Position numbers and translations under genes: made by a program. From NCBI GenBank assembly GCA_904063045.1, contig CAJFCJ010000024.1:987777-1051776 (forward strand): a stretch of 64,000 nt of DNA, in the 5' to 3' direction. The notes beneath the pieces were generated by a model. The model did no database searches. It was not told where the DNA came from and was given only the letters and a program-made list of their open reading frames with translations. Shown one piece after another: positions 52,868 to 63,539 of this stretch (positions are counted from its first letter, which is position 1; the number at the start of each line of letters is the position of its first letter). The stretch comes from Dimorphilus gyrociliatus (lineage: Eukaryota > Annelida > Polychaeta > Dinophilidae).

Positions 52868-54738
52868 CTGTATATATATAGTGTATCTAAAAGTATACCC
52901 TATACGTATTACGAACTAGATATCTGTTTGTTTTGAAACGAAAGACATAAAATGTTGGACAAAGTTTATTATTAAAGGTAAATTAGTATGATCAACTTGT
53001 ACATTTCATTTGATTAAAAATATTTGTTACTGCTTTCATCACAGATGGATTGTAACTTTCTACTTGACTATCGTATAATATGTAATCTCTTTTCTCAATC
53101 AAAAGTCTGTTCCAAGACCGTTGTATAATTTTATCTTTAATTACCCGTTATCAATCTTCAATTTCAACAAATTGAGCTTTTAAAGTGGTACATTTAATGA
53201 AAAACATTAATTAACACCAAATCTAGTAAGGCATAAACGATTTACACTTATCTCTTTGATTTATAAATCTTGTAAAATTTGTCAAAAACGTCTGGTAGAA
53301 ATATTTTCATTTATAGCTATATTCAACTAATATATCTATATAATTAACCTGAGAATAACCTAAGGTGTAGTAATTGGTTTCGTTTCTAAGTTTTTAAAAA
53401 AGAAAAGTCTTGATTAAGAAGTAGGATATCTCAACAAGCTATTGAAAAAATTGCGTTTAATGACTTGAGGTAGTCGGTTGTATAGTAAAGAATTTCACCG
53501 GCGGACTATGCAGCCGTCTAACTTTGGTTATTTCACGCTAACTCTACGAAAGCTTAATATTATGTTACTTACGATTGTTGTTGGAGGATGACGGACGTCA
53601 GACTGAGGAGCTGAGCTAAAAATTTTACAGATGGCGCTCTCTCCATCAAATACTGGATGCTCTTTTAATAATTGCATCTCGTAATTTTACGGTTTAATTT
53701 AGTTAGTAAGGAACTTTATACGTTTCCTTTTTAAATTGATTATAACATCTAGATATCTTCTTTGATATTAACCTTTAGATTTGCCTTTCATGTCATATAG
53801 TCTATTTAGTACATTTTGCTTAAAAAGTACTAGTACAAAGTGTATGTACAAGCTTATTTTAAATGATGTGTTCCTGTACGTTTATTTTATTTATGAATTA
53901 AAAAATGTATTTATTAAAGGGCCATTTAGTTTTATCTTGCTTTTGTATTAATTCTTTTTTTACTTATTTAACACATAGTCTGATTAATCGCCTATAACAA
54001 AGAGATATCTGTCATTATTTCTTTCTATTTTCACTCTTTTTTTTCTCTATCAACATGACAATTAAAACAACTCAATGTACAAGAATACGTCAAAAGCTTC
54101 TAGCTGTAATCGATGTTGTTGTAAAAATATCTGTCTATATACTGTATATATCTCAGAGAGGAAAAATAACGATGTCTTTAATTAATAAAAACAAAAAACA
54201 ATAAACAAAATGTAGCCTAATGCACTAAGATGGATTAATCTTTTCATTTATTTTCATCCAAATAATCTTTAACAAACAATTAACACAACTATCTAAATGG
54301 TTGAAATTGTAAAATAGCATATGGTACACGACCGAGTAGTAATTAGTTCGGTTCGATAACAAAAGGTATCTTAAGGCTAAAAGCGGTTAATCGTGCCAAC
54401 GAAAGAATATAAGATATATATTATATACATGTATACTTTTGTATGCTACATGTATAAATTATACTAAACCTATTATATATTCCTTAATCAATTTATATTT
54501 ATAAACAATGATATATATGAGAAAATTATTGGGAGATAGAGCACGCAAAGACTCTTCTTCTAGAGTACAAATATTTATCTCTTAGTTTTAAATAATAAGT
54601 AAAATATATGTGAAAAATAATGAAAATCGAAAATAGTGCTTTGAAGTTTCTACTCTTTCATAAAGTGTTTTTCATCAGACAGTTTCTTCATGTACTGTAT
54701 ATTAGTTAGCGAGCTGGGTTCGTAGGTAGGTAGGTAGT

Positions 54739-54771
<33 letters not shown>

Positions 54772-56673
54772 GTCTATAGTGTATACTATTTAACAATATC
54801 TACGTATAAATTCGTTTTATATAATAAATTCGCTCTCTCTCTATCTCTGTTCGTAAACAACATCACCATTTAAGAAAAGGAGAACAAAAAAACAAAAGAT
54901 TTTCAAGTACAGAAAAACTAACACCTAATGTTTTCGTTAAGTGACTTGAAAAATTGATTATTGCACATGAGAAAACTTTTATGAATTATTTAATTTCTTA
55001 GTTATTATACGAGGAAAAGTCGTTGTTAAAGTTACTTATCTATCAAATAATAATTGATTGAATTACATGGAAGTGGCTAATCCTTTTTGCGAGTAATATC
55101 AAATAGAATAGGAAATTAGGCTTAATAAATAATCTGCTTTTGTTATTGAAGTAATTGTTTATAGTAAATAATTTTCAACAGTGTTGAATTAACGTTCTGA
55201 GATATTCCCAAAAATAAATAAACAAATATATTTACTATAATATATTTACTATATATCAATAAATGAAAGAAAAAGAAAGTTAAAATAGACGAAGAACGAC
55301 AATATGCAGCTATGTAATTTTATTTTTTTTCTTTTTTCTATATTTCAAACAGAATCATTATCAGAGGCGGTTAAATTACTGAAAGGTGAATACACTATTC
55401 GTGCTATCCGAAAGCATAAAATGGATCAAGCCATCATTTTTTGCCGAACGAAATTAGACTGTGATAATTTAGAATTGTATTTGAAAAGTCATGAGAATCA
55501 ACGAGGAGAGCTCAGCTGTGTATGTTTACACGGCGATAGAAGACCCAATGAAAGGACAAGCAATTTGCAAAAATTTAAGGTTAGTGTACCTGTATTTGAA
55601 ATTTTTTATTTTACTAATCGAACTTTATCTTCTTATTGAATCTCCAATTATTTTTCATTGTTATCTTTGTATACTTGCTTTCAGAAAAGAGAGGTCAAAT
55701 TTCTCATATGTACTGATGTAGCTGCCAGAGGATTGGATATTTCAAAATTACCCTACGGTAATAACTGCTCTTTTAAAAAAATTAAACTTTTATCTTATCA
55801 GCACTTTTACTTCAGTAATTAACGTTACTTTGCCGGATGAGAAGCAGAATTACGTGCATAGAATAGGCAGAGTTGGACGAGCAGAGAGAATGGGTCTGGC
55901 TATATCATTTGTTTCAGCTGTGAAGGAAAAAGTACGTGACGTAATCCTTCAATAACTAATTTGTCCTTAAACTCTGATCGTTACATACGTGACAGTATAA
56001 ACGGAATTTCTCAATTTTCTCAACTTTTTTTCTTATGTTAATTGAAAAAAAAATAGAAGGAAATAGCTTTAATATAGTTTTTCTAGTTATGAAGAAAAAA
56101 CACAGCAAAGAGAGTTGTGAATGAATAATTAATGATATCGTTCATTTTATTTTTCATGCCCTCACTTTTAACCACCTTTGCTTTTGTCGTTTTTCTATTT
56201 TTATTGTAGAGCTACGCTTAGATTCAATTCAGTAAAATAACGATTTATCCCACGTAATTCGTAGTATTCTTAGAAGCAATTGATTATTCATTTATATGCG
56301 TATACAAAAATTCTTCTCTTTCTAGGTTTGGTATCATTCCAATTGCTCAAATCGAGGAAAAAACTGCTATAATACTTTACTAACTGATCACGGAGGGTGC
56401 TGTATCTGGTACAACGAACCTCAGTACCTGGCCGACATTGAAGAACATCTAGGCGTCACCATTGACAATGTCGGTACAGATTTAGATGTTCCGGTGAATG
56501 AATTCGATGGAAAAGTTTCTTACGGACAAAAGAGGAAAGTTGGTGGTGGAACGTACAAAGGCCACGTTGATATTCTAGCTCCGGCAGTCCAAGAATTGGC
56601 AAATTTAGAAAAACGCGCTCAAACATCATTTTTAAGCTTTGCTCACGAGAAACCATTTATATCAACTCAATAA
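35357..56673 (+). CDS. DDX1: ATP-dependent RNA helicase DDX1
   Basis: DEAD-box helicase with a SPRY domain inserted in the helicase core; it acts in RNA processing and in tRNA-ligase and DNA-damage complexes. Sixteen exons: 35357-35372, 35720-35771, 40227-40290, 43158-43299, 44433-44725, 45395-45467, 45700-45776, 45829-45943, 46031-46166, 46858-46995, 47060-47267, 49175-49316, 55353-55579, 55685-55757, 55816-55931, 56326-56673. All phases match and total 739 residues (human 740). Motif I is AETGSGKT. The SPRY insert (exons 5-8) has [20 protein letters not shown]. Then come [49 protein letters not shown] and [14 protein letters not shown], and a C-terminal [13 protein letters not shown]. Introns 2 (4455 bp), 3 (2867), 4, 11 (1907) and 12 (6036) are very large; introns 2 and 12 host other gene models. 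Confidence 0.96.
36257..38847 (+). CDS. Candidate nested four-exon gene in DDX1 intron 2 (unknown protein)
   Basis: A hypothetical gene built only from open segments with splice consensus: 36257-36324, 36841-36897, 38353-38416 and 38623-38847. The first begins with ATG ([11 protein letters not shown]). The acceptors are CCCTCAG, CCTCTGCAG and TTTATAG, and the donors AG|GTTCTA, AG|GTAAAC and AG|GTAGTC. All three junctions are phase-compatible and the total is 137 residues, ending [10 protein letters not shown] and TGA. The last exon alone is 74 codons open. I do not recognise the protein: it is basic at the N-terminus, contains [18 protein letters not shown], and shows no signal peptide or clear membrane helix. 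It lies on the same strand as the host gene. Chance assembly in AT-rich DNA cannot be excluded. Confidence 0.35.
41190..41415. promoter_or_regulatory. CpG-dense patch with perfect hairpin and CRE palindrome
   Basis: This patch contrasts strongly with the surrounding AT-rich intron. It contains a perfect 12-bp inverted repeat, TTTTACGAGCAA at 41220-41231 and its complement at 41236-41247, with the 4-base loop CGGT. It also has a full cAMP-response palindrome TGACGTCA (41337-41344) and many CpGs (GGCGGCGACGCGAAACGCGAG at about 41363-41383). An enhancer or alternative promoter is plausible. No open frame is evident. Confidence 0.45.
41825..41905. repeat. TA-rich microsatellite
   Basis: Two long (TA)n runs separated by TCTGTATATCTGTCTA-like sequence, within DDX1 intron 3. 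Confidence 0.9.
47268..49174 (+). other. DDX1 intron 11
   Basis: A 1.9-kb AT-rich intron. I found no convincing exon on either strand. It contains one copy of the dispersed ATACAGTAT motif (about 47896) and a related ATACAGTGCAT (about 48357). Confidence 0.6.
50353..51849 (-). CDS. Rhodopsin-family GPCR nested antisense in DDX1 intron 12
   Basis: Two exons, 51230-51849 and 50353-50770, joined in phase (ATT AG|T CGA), give about 345 residues. The N-terminus [13 protein letters not shown] holds three potential N-glycosylation sites. TM1 contains the conserved GN pair (GIFGNLAIV). The end of TM3 reads [11 protein letters not shown] in place of DRY, and TM6 has LNFP near the CWxP position. Exon 1 covers TM1-5 and exon 2 covers TM6-7. 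TM7 is divergent, without an obvious NPxxY. A consensus donor (CCAG|GTGAGT, about 50367) inside exon 2 may lead to a further 3' exon that I could not find; otherwise the frame stops at 50353. An acceptor-like TTGTACAG just before the ATG leaves room for an upstream exon. Confidence 0.7.
50864..50941. repeat. CT microsatellite in the nested GPCR intron
   Basis: Interrupted (CT)n of about 75 bp, lying in the short intron between the two GPCR exons. Confidence 0.9.
52150..53646 (-). CDS. Candidate small secreted protein nested antisense in DDX1 intron 12
   Basis: Hypothetical gene. Exon 1, 53573-53646, starts ATG and reads [19 protein letters not shown], which looks like a signal peptide; it ends at a strong donor (ATC|GTAAGT). 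Exon 2 begins at 52303 after CCCTTTTTCAG. The phases match, and it reads [17 protein letters not shown] followed by [20 protein letters not shown]. If read on, exon 2 stops at 52150, giving 75 residues. Alternatively a donor at 52180 (TAC|GTAAGG) joins an exon 52020-52064 with an excellent acceptor (CTAACATCTAG), giving an 80-residue variant. An AATAAA on this strand near 51890 could end the transcript. It does not splice in frame into the GPCR below. The mature part has no cysteine pair and no family I recognise. Confidence 0.4.
52838..52880. repeat. TA microsatellite with embedded ATACTGTAT
   Basis: A (TA)n tract in DDX1 intron 12 interrupted by the palindrome-like ATACTGTAT at 52865-52873. 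Confidence 0.9.
53647..55352. other. Right part of DDX1 intron 12
   Basis: AT-rich sequence with no recognised exon. A GTAGGTAGGTAGGTAG tract followed by a (GA)n run lies at about 54724-54768. It presumably includes the promoter of the candidate secreted-protein gene, near 53650-53750. Confidence 0.5.
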
Positions 56674-57591
56674 CTTTTTCACTATTTGCATGAATATTGT
56701 TATTCCGTAAATTATTACTATTTGGGATTCGTCTGTCTGCTAATTCTAATTTAAGCGTAGAGCTCTAAATATATTTAGTATCATTCAACAATGACTTTCA
56801 TCTTGAAAAAGTACCAAGTTCGTCGAGTACACTGCATATGGAAACGTAATAAGGACAATGGAGTAGTACTTTCCTTATATATATTAATTGGGAGGTCGAG
56901 ACTAAATTTAAAATCTTTGTTTTTTGCTCTTACACTATTTTGCCAATAGAAAGCTATATTATCAGTAATGATTAACTAAGGTTGAAAAAACATATTCAGT
57001 ACACGCTATTAAAAGGAGAGACATTTCCATAAGCGCACTGCTTTGAAGTTGTATAGGCTTCGTTAACCCGTTGATAATTGGCTACTAAATAACAAAAGAG
57101 AAAAAACAATTATTAATTACTATTTTGTTTTATTATTTCATAAAAATTGTACCATGCATGGATAGTATAATATCATGAATACATATATAACCCTAACCCT
57201 AATACATCTATACACAAGTTAAATATACAATCTTTAGCGTTAGCATAAGTATACAATGTTACAAACTAACAATCTTATTAAACGTATATTTCTGTAATGC
57301 TAAAATTCTCTTCGTAGAGTTAATAGTTTTAGTAGAGTTTTTGTTTGTTCTCTTATTCTTTATCCAGTCTTCCCCTTTCTTTCGTTCTTTAAGTGGTTTA
57401 TTTTGGCAAGAAATTACAAATTATATTTAATATAATAAAGTAAAGATAGCTTACAATTACAAAATTGGCATTTACTCTTTATTCATTTATAGAGTAAAAA
57501 CTCAGCTTATCATAGTTTTTTTGTGCTACCGACAACTAAACAAATAGTTTCTTTCCTTATTTTCATCTTCTAGGCAAAAGAAATAGAAACA
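56674..57591. other. Convergent intergenic region between DDX1 and the zinc-finger gene
   Basis: Holds the two facing 3' UTRs. I saw no coding sequence. A short CCCTAACCCTAA at about 57191-57202 is too brief to count as telomeric repeat. Confidence 0.6.
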
Positions 57592-59683
57592 TCAACAACT
57601 AAATGTGTTCGTATTCTCTTTTCGTATCCTGCGTCGAATTATTTGATGTTTCTTTTTAATGTGAGTATTTAGATGATCAACCCTCCGATAAGATTTCTTG
57701 CAAAATTCACAGACAAACGGCCTATATTGACTATGTACACTTCTATGTCTCTTTAGTTCGGAGAGTCGATAGAAACTCCAAGGGCAACTTTCGCATTTAT
57801 AATTTCTTATTGCTGAAATAAATTAAATAGCGATATTATCAAAATTTTTGTTCTCACCGAATAAAACAACAAAACAACAAGAACCAAACAATTTAACAAT
57901 AATAATAAAATACAATAGATCGTTTTTCAAGAAAGAACCAAGGCCACGTTAACCTCTGCGATTTGTTAGAGAAAAAAGGATGAATGGCTAGCTATCCTTG
58001 AAATATTTAAAATTCAAGACTATGTTATAGAACTTTACAAGGCTGTCTTGGAAAATAAAGATCAAGCACATATTTAAAGCAAGCTGCCCTTGAAAAGAAA
58101 AAAAAAACAGTTTCAACCTATTGATATTTCTATTATTGAATTTAAAACTTTATTTATATATTTATATACTTCTATATATATTTTAGGTACGATCTAAAAG
58201 TATTATATATTTTGTATTTATATTTATAGAAGTTAACTTATTTTAATAATTTTTTTTATATTATAGCCTATAGTCTACTCAAGAAAAATTAACTATTCTA
58301 TTCCTTAATAGTCCACCCCATTGTTTATACATGTTAGCCATTTGGATTGAAGTATATATATCCCGTTCCGATAAAAGGAGGATGATTTTCTCCTCAAAAA
58401 CTCCCGGATGTCTTTTTTTAGCTCATCCAAATTTTTGTAACCAACTCCCCTGATATGATGTTTTAATCGTCCAAACAGGTAAAAATCAGATGGGGCCAAA
58501 TCAGGGCTGTATGAGGGATGTGGACATACAGACGATCCCTGATTTCCGATAAAATCTGTTGTGTACAGACTGGTGGAGATGATGTGTGTTTGTAGGTTAG
58601 GGAAGCCCTCTTTGATTCAGGATCATAGAGCTGAACCCAAGGTTCATGCCCACAATAGCTTTTTAACCTTGTGTGAATAGTCTTTGAAGAGGTTGTTGCT
58701 TGCACCGAAATAATTTTGTAGTGGCTTGACAGAGCCAAATGAAAGTTTTCACAATGAAAGTTTACAGATTAAGTAATATATTTACAGTTTAAGTATCAAT
58801 AGTATTAGTCACGCCGTTTTAAAATTACAGCAAATTGTATGATATTTTCAGATCGTACCTAATATATGTATATATAAATGTATCCTTATGTAGGTATATA
58901 GTAATATGTTGTTTATTATATTTTTGTTTGTTTTCTGTAAAACTCTTTTGACAAACTACTCAACCTAGAATAATTCCATTTTACTATTCCTAGTTCATCG
59001 TACTCCTTAATTTTCTCTTCTCGTTGACTCCCACTCTTTTTTTTTCTCTCTCTCTCTCTCGCTCTTTCTCTCATCGTTTCCCTCTACTCATTTTTAACAC
59101 TCTAGTATTAATTGTTATTAATATTTTATATATATTTATATCCAATAGCGTATATAGCTTACTTAGATATTATATATATTAGCCAAAGGTTTTATATCAT
59201 AATATAAATTACAAATCGTCAAATACGTTATTTCTAGCCTCACTCAAATAACTATTATAACACTTAACTAAATCGGTAATAGCAATAATTGCTAAGTAAA
59301 AAACAAAAATTAACTTTCTTATTACTGGCTATATAGGAAATTTTAAATTTAAACAAAAATTTACCTGATTGCTTCTTTATTCTATAATATGTCATCTTCT
59401 TTTTTTCGGTTAGTTTATCCTGGTTTGTACAATCTGGATTAAAGCCTGGATATGGAAGATGTGGTATTGTATTCCATTGGAATATTATCTCATCATCCTC
59501 ATCTTCCTTGTCCGATTCGTTCGGGCATTTCGTTAAGCCAAAAGGGCAATAAATCAAAGGTGGGGGTTGCAGTTCAACATAGAGCAATTCTGGTATATTT
59601 TTCATAACTAGGGTCTTTTTAGACGGTTGATTAAATTGCGCAATATACCACAAGTTCCAATTCTTCGGACTCTTTATTTCCTC
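57592..59683 (-). CDS. C2H2 zinc-finger protein, 3' exons (5' incomplete)
   Basis: Two exons are visible, 59365-59683 and 57592-57812, joined in phase (TCA G|CA ATA) and together coding about 179 residues. The second exon carries two C2H2 fingers: CESCPWSFYRLSELKRHRSVH and CEFCKKSYRRVDHLNTHIKKKH. A basic tail follows (IIRRRIRK), ending at TGA 57592-57594. The first exon is rich in Pro, Asn and acidic residues and contains SPKNWNLWYIAQFN, which weakly recalls the NW-x-x-[FY] segment of PR/SET (PRDM) domains. No start codon was identified and further 5' exons are expected above 59683. The 1552-bp intron contains a mariner remnant. A DNA-binding transcription factor is the likely function. Confidence 0.72.
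58183..58862 (-). mobile_element. Internally deleted mariner transposon with terminal inverted repeats
   Basis: The ends are inverted repeats: TTAGGTACGATCTAAAAGTA at 58183 and, on the other strand, TTAGGTACGATCTGAAAATA ending at 58862, matching at about 25 of 29 positions. A TA follows the right end; the left flank is TT, so the TA target duplication is not intact. Between them, on the minus strand, lie fragments of mariner transposase. One is GHEPWVQLYDPESKRAS (compare GDETW...DPETK), with the first catalytic Asp replaced by His. Another is HPSYSPDLAPSDFYLFGRLK and the typical C-terminus ending at 58305. The middle, including the second Asp, is deleted and the frame is broken. The 680-bp element is about half the usual 1.3 kb. 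Confidence 0.88.
58305..58738 (-). pseudogene. Mariner transposase remnant
   Basis: Two reading-frame fragments of a D,D34D-type transposase, about 58560-58700 and 58305-58540, are separated by a frameshift and a large deletion. One catalytic Asp is substituted and a second is missing, so it cannot be active. Confidence 0.85.
59040..59075. repeat. CT microsatellite
   Basis: A (CT)n-rich run inside the zinc-finger gene intron, just outside the mariner remnant. Confidence 0.85.
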
Positions 59684-61312
59684 CTTAGATAGTAGGCGAA
59701 TGAACAGTTATTTATACGGGGCCTATTTAACAGGCCTAGCCTTAGAAGGCCCAGCAGCAGTCTTTTATCGAAGCTTTCAGATATTCGTCATGTATAAATC
59801 AGTTATAAAGAGAGTAATTATATTTGGCAATCGTTTCTTAAAATCTCTTCATAGAACTGTCATATATAACCGAGCAAAAGATACCTTCAGAGCTTGTCCT
59901 CCAAACAGCCTATACTGTATATCCCTGACCCAATATTAGATAAATAAAAGTAACAAACTAATAGATATATATAGATATAATTGATCTCTTAATAACAGAG
60001 TTTCAGAAAAATACCAACCGATGATAATGCAAATGACGAAATACTTAATTAGTTTTCCGTACTCCTCTTCTCAATTAGGCTCTGTCTTTAATCCAGGAGG
60101 AGTGAAGTAAGTCTCTCAATTAGAGAGATAAAAAAAAAAAGAAAAAAACAAAACGCCAAAAAAAAAAGAAAAAACAGAGTCAAAAAAGGGAAAAAGAGAT
60201 AGGCGAAAAGTAATTTTAAACCTTTTGCGTGAAACAGTCCTTCCATACAAAAGTTTTGATTATACTGTAATTTTTTTTTTAATTAAATAAACAAAAACCC
60301 TCTTTTCTTATTCTTGTCTTTTAAAGAAAAATGTTATAAAATATCTATTTTAAATTCCTAATTCTAAATAGAATGTAATAATTTTTTATATCGTTAATCC
60401 TTAAATAAATAGAGCTATTGTTACCTAATCCATTTCTTTTTTATACGAAGCTGAAAAAAGGATTTTCTCTTCTTTATTCTCTCCTTATAATAAATACTCA
60501 AACCCGTTAAAAGGCCTAATACTTTATTTCTTCTAGTCTCTCTCGCCAGACAACCCAGACCGATATAACAAAAAAGATTGTCTTGATAAATCGACTATCG
60601 ATATTATATTCTTTCTCTTTTATGCTTCTATTAATACATATATAAATCTAAATGAAAAATTCTTCTGTTAGATTTCTCTATTTTTCGTGTCAGCCTTTTT
60701 TCTACAGAATTAAACCTATATCATCTTTACTTAGTCTTTTACTTGAATTACTAATAAAAAAGTGAAGTAAAACTGTTATATAATGAATCATTAACGCTGC
60801 TACACGGGATAGAATATTACAATGTTACCCGTTGTTTACTCTTGTATATTGTGTCAACAAATTAATAAGCGTTTCCTTTAGAAAAAAAAAAACCAAAAGA
60901 ACAAATAACGATCTGATCTCGAGTTTTATTCGTTTACAGTCTTCACTCTCGCCTTTACTCTGTACTATTTTGTCATTATTGTTCCATCTTCGAATTTCCA
61001 ATTTTGCTGTTGCTGGTCTCCTCTTACAGTATCTCGTTTACCTGAAACAAAATTCCTTGGGAGAAAATACAGAAGCTTTTGCATTAATCTATTGACTTAG
61101 GTCTTCTCCCAAAGATGGCGCTAATCAGTAAAGAAGTCTGTCTAAATTTGGATAATTTCAGAGGGCGAGGATATCAGTAGTGAAAGTGCCAAAGAGGAAG
61201 AAAAACCAAATAGGAAATTGTATTGTAGTGTTGTACCGGTGAAAATGTAAAAAGTAAAAATTCTTAAGTGAATGCAGTTTTAAAGAGGAAAATTGTCTAT
61301 TTGGTGGTATCA
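59684..61312. other. Region upstream of the zinc-finger exons
   Basis: Expected to contain 5' exons of the zinc-finger gene, but none could be identified with confidence. It contains poly-A/G-rich tracts at about 60128-60200. Otherwise it is AT-rich sequence with no recognised gene. Confidence 0.45.
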
Positions 61313-63539
61313 TTATTTTTTTTTGGATTCGTACTTGTTATTATAATTGCAATAATTCTGCAAAAAGGTTACTGGTTTTAAATATTGGCTTGCTTGGGTG
61401 GAGGATTTGGGTTCTTCGTCAATACTTTTATCTGGCAAAATCGTCTTATTTGTAAAGGACAAGTTCAATAATTTATACAAATATGATATAAAATGAGCCA
61501 TACCATCTTCTTGTATTAAGTTACTATGGTTTGTCTGATTTGGCTCGCTTCTACGAAATGAGACGTTCCTTTTAGTATTCCTACCATTACTTGCTTGAGA
61601 TGTCATCGCCGTGCTTAATGGGTCCGACTGCGGAAAATCGCAGAAATTCTGATTATCCATTCCCTGACCTGCCCTAGCTCTCATCGGACAAGGCGTTCTT
61701 TTGATTTAATAAATATAAAAATAGTAAACAAAAGAAACAAAGAGAAAGCATCATTTACTAATAAACCCCTGTCATCTTAATTTTCTTTCATTTTCCCCCC
61801 ATTTAAGAAAGCTAACCTTGAAGGCGATATATAAATACGGATAGGCATTTCTGCTCCACATAGGCCAACAAACAACCGCTCATTTTTTTCGTTATACGTC
61901 ACCACCAAAGGGGCGCAAAGTCTATCCTCGATACAAACGCATTCTCGTAAGCCGAATTCATTGACCTTGACAATTCTGTTATAGCCAGCTTCAACGAGAA
62001 GGAAACCGGACGGAAATTCACATGCACCTCTTGGGCAGCAATATCCGTCTATTCGCTTAAATATCGTCTTATAATCGACTTTACCGACCAGCCATACATT
62101 GTGATTATCGCTAATAATAGTTATTCTAGTGTGGGTGTTATTTGCCATCCATAGGCAAGTGGAATCTATAACGTTCATACTATCTGGCAGTTTTTCTTTA
62201 CTCTCTAAACGAGCGCAACCCGGAGTCCATTCGCTTAATGTATAATAGCAATCGCCTTTTACTATACCAATAACAAGGACATCACCAGTAGATTGTATAC
62301 AATGGCAACACTTGACATCGTCAAATTCACCAACAATAATAGCTCTCCTTCTCAATACAATTCTATGTAAAGACCAACAACTCGACCCGCTCCTGGCAAC
62401 GAAATAGAGACCACTGCCATCTTTAGTACAAGTAACTGATATTACTTCACCGTTGAATAAATGGTACTTTTCACAGACGAAATTATTTTTGCTAACAGTA
62501 AACTCGGCCAATTCTTTGTCTGTGGCGACAATTATACCAATCGGGGTAGAACAAATGTCATTCGGTAGACCTTTTGAACAAAAATCACTATTTAATATAA
62601 AGCTATTAGGACCTGGTTTTGTCATTATGGGATCATTAAAAATGGCTATTATTTTTGGTACGTCCATCCCAGTTTTGAGAATTCCATCTTCCTCAAAGCA
62701 TACCTCTTTCCAAGGTGGTAATTCTGGAATGTCTAAATGCTCCGCGTCTAATCGTACTTGAACGCAAGCTTCTTTTGTTATTTCAATAAAAGGAGCCTCT
62801 CTTATTAAATAATCAACGTAATCAACTTTTTTTTCTATCAGATCCTTATATTCATTTATCATAATACATGCTTTATGAAGAGATTGGGCATATTTTTCTT
62901 CTACCTTCGAGACTTGCCTTTTTAAATCGTCCTCCTGAACTTCAATGGCCTCTATACATTCCTCGTAAGATTTCTTATGGGCATTTTTTAATTCTTCGGC
63001 ATTAATACCGATCCTCCTATGAATTTCGCTAATGTATTCTTGTAATTTTAAATCTCTTTTGTTTTCGATTTCTTCCAATTGAAAGCGAACTTTCCTAGAT
63101 ACGTCTTTGAGTGCATTTAGAACACCGCTTAACTCTTTTATTCGACAATCGGATTGTCGTCGAACATTTACTAAGAAATGAGTATCGTGGAATGCTACAA
63201 TACAATTAGGACAAACTGGAGTATTGCAAGTTGCGCAAAAATTTTCGCATTTTTCATCATGCTGCCGGCAGGTTGTATACCTTGTATAGGCTGAAATGGT
63301 AGATTGATTCTTATCCGTTTTGTTCGTTTCGTTGTCTAATTCGTTATTAGCCTTGAACGTTTTAAAAGAACATATATTTTTATCAGATTATTTGTCGTTA
63401 ATATATCTTAAAATAGCTAAATACTACGAAAGCTGAGAATAAATTACTAGTTTATATTTAAAAATTTTTTAAGGAAATAATAGGAAATATTTACTTCCGG
63501 TTTATTCTGCATGTCATTATAGGTCTTTCCCAAAGACAT
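61313..63539 (-). CDS. B-box / coiled-coil TRIM-like protein without RING
   Basis: Three exons: 63495-63539, 61817-63351 and 61313-61697, with matching phases (GAA|GCT and AG|A ACG), giving 654 residues. The start MSLGKTYNDMQNKPE leaves no room for a RING finger. Residues ~42-75 form a B-box zinc finger (CRQHDEKC...CATC...CPNC...HDTH). Residues ~85-200 are a coiled coil (KDVSRKVRFQLEEIENKR onward). Residues ~250-525 contain repeated beta-strand segments (TCTKDGSGLYFVARSG, PSGFLLVEAGYNRIVKVNEF) that resemble a beta-propeller of NHL type, as in TRIM2/3/71-like proteins. The last exon encodes a polar tail. Lacking a RING, it is unlikely to be a ubiquitin ligase on its own; a scaffold or RNA-binding role is a guess. 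Confidence 0.78.

Noticed and set aside
57189-57204. CCCTAACCCTAA resembling telomeric repeat
   Set aside because: Only two units are present in otherwise unique sequence, so neither a telomere nor an interstitial array is supported.
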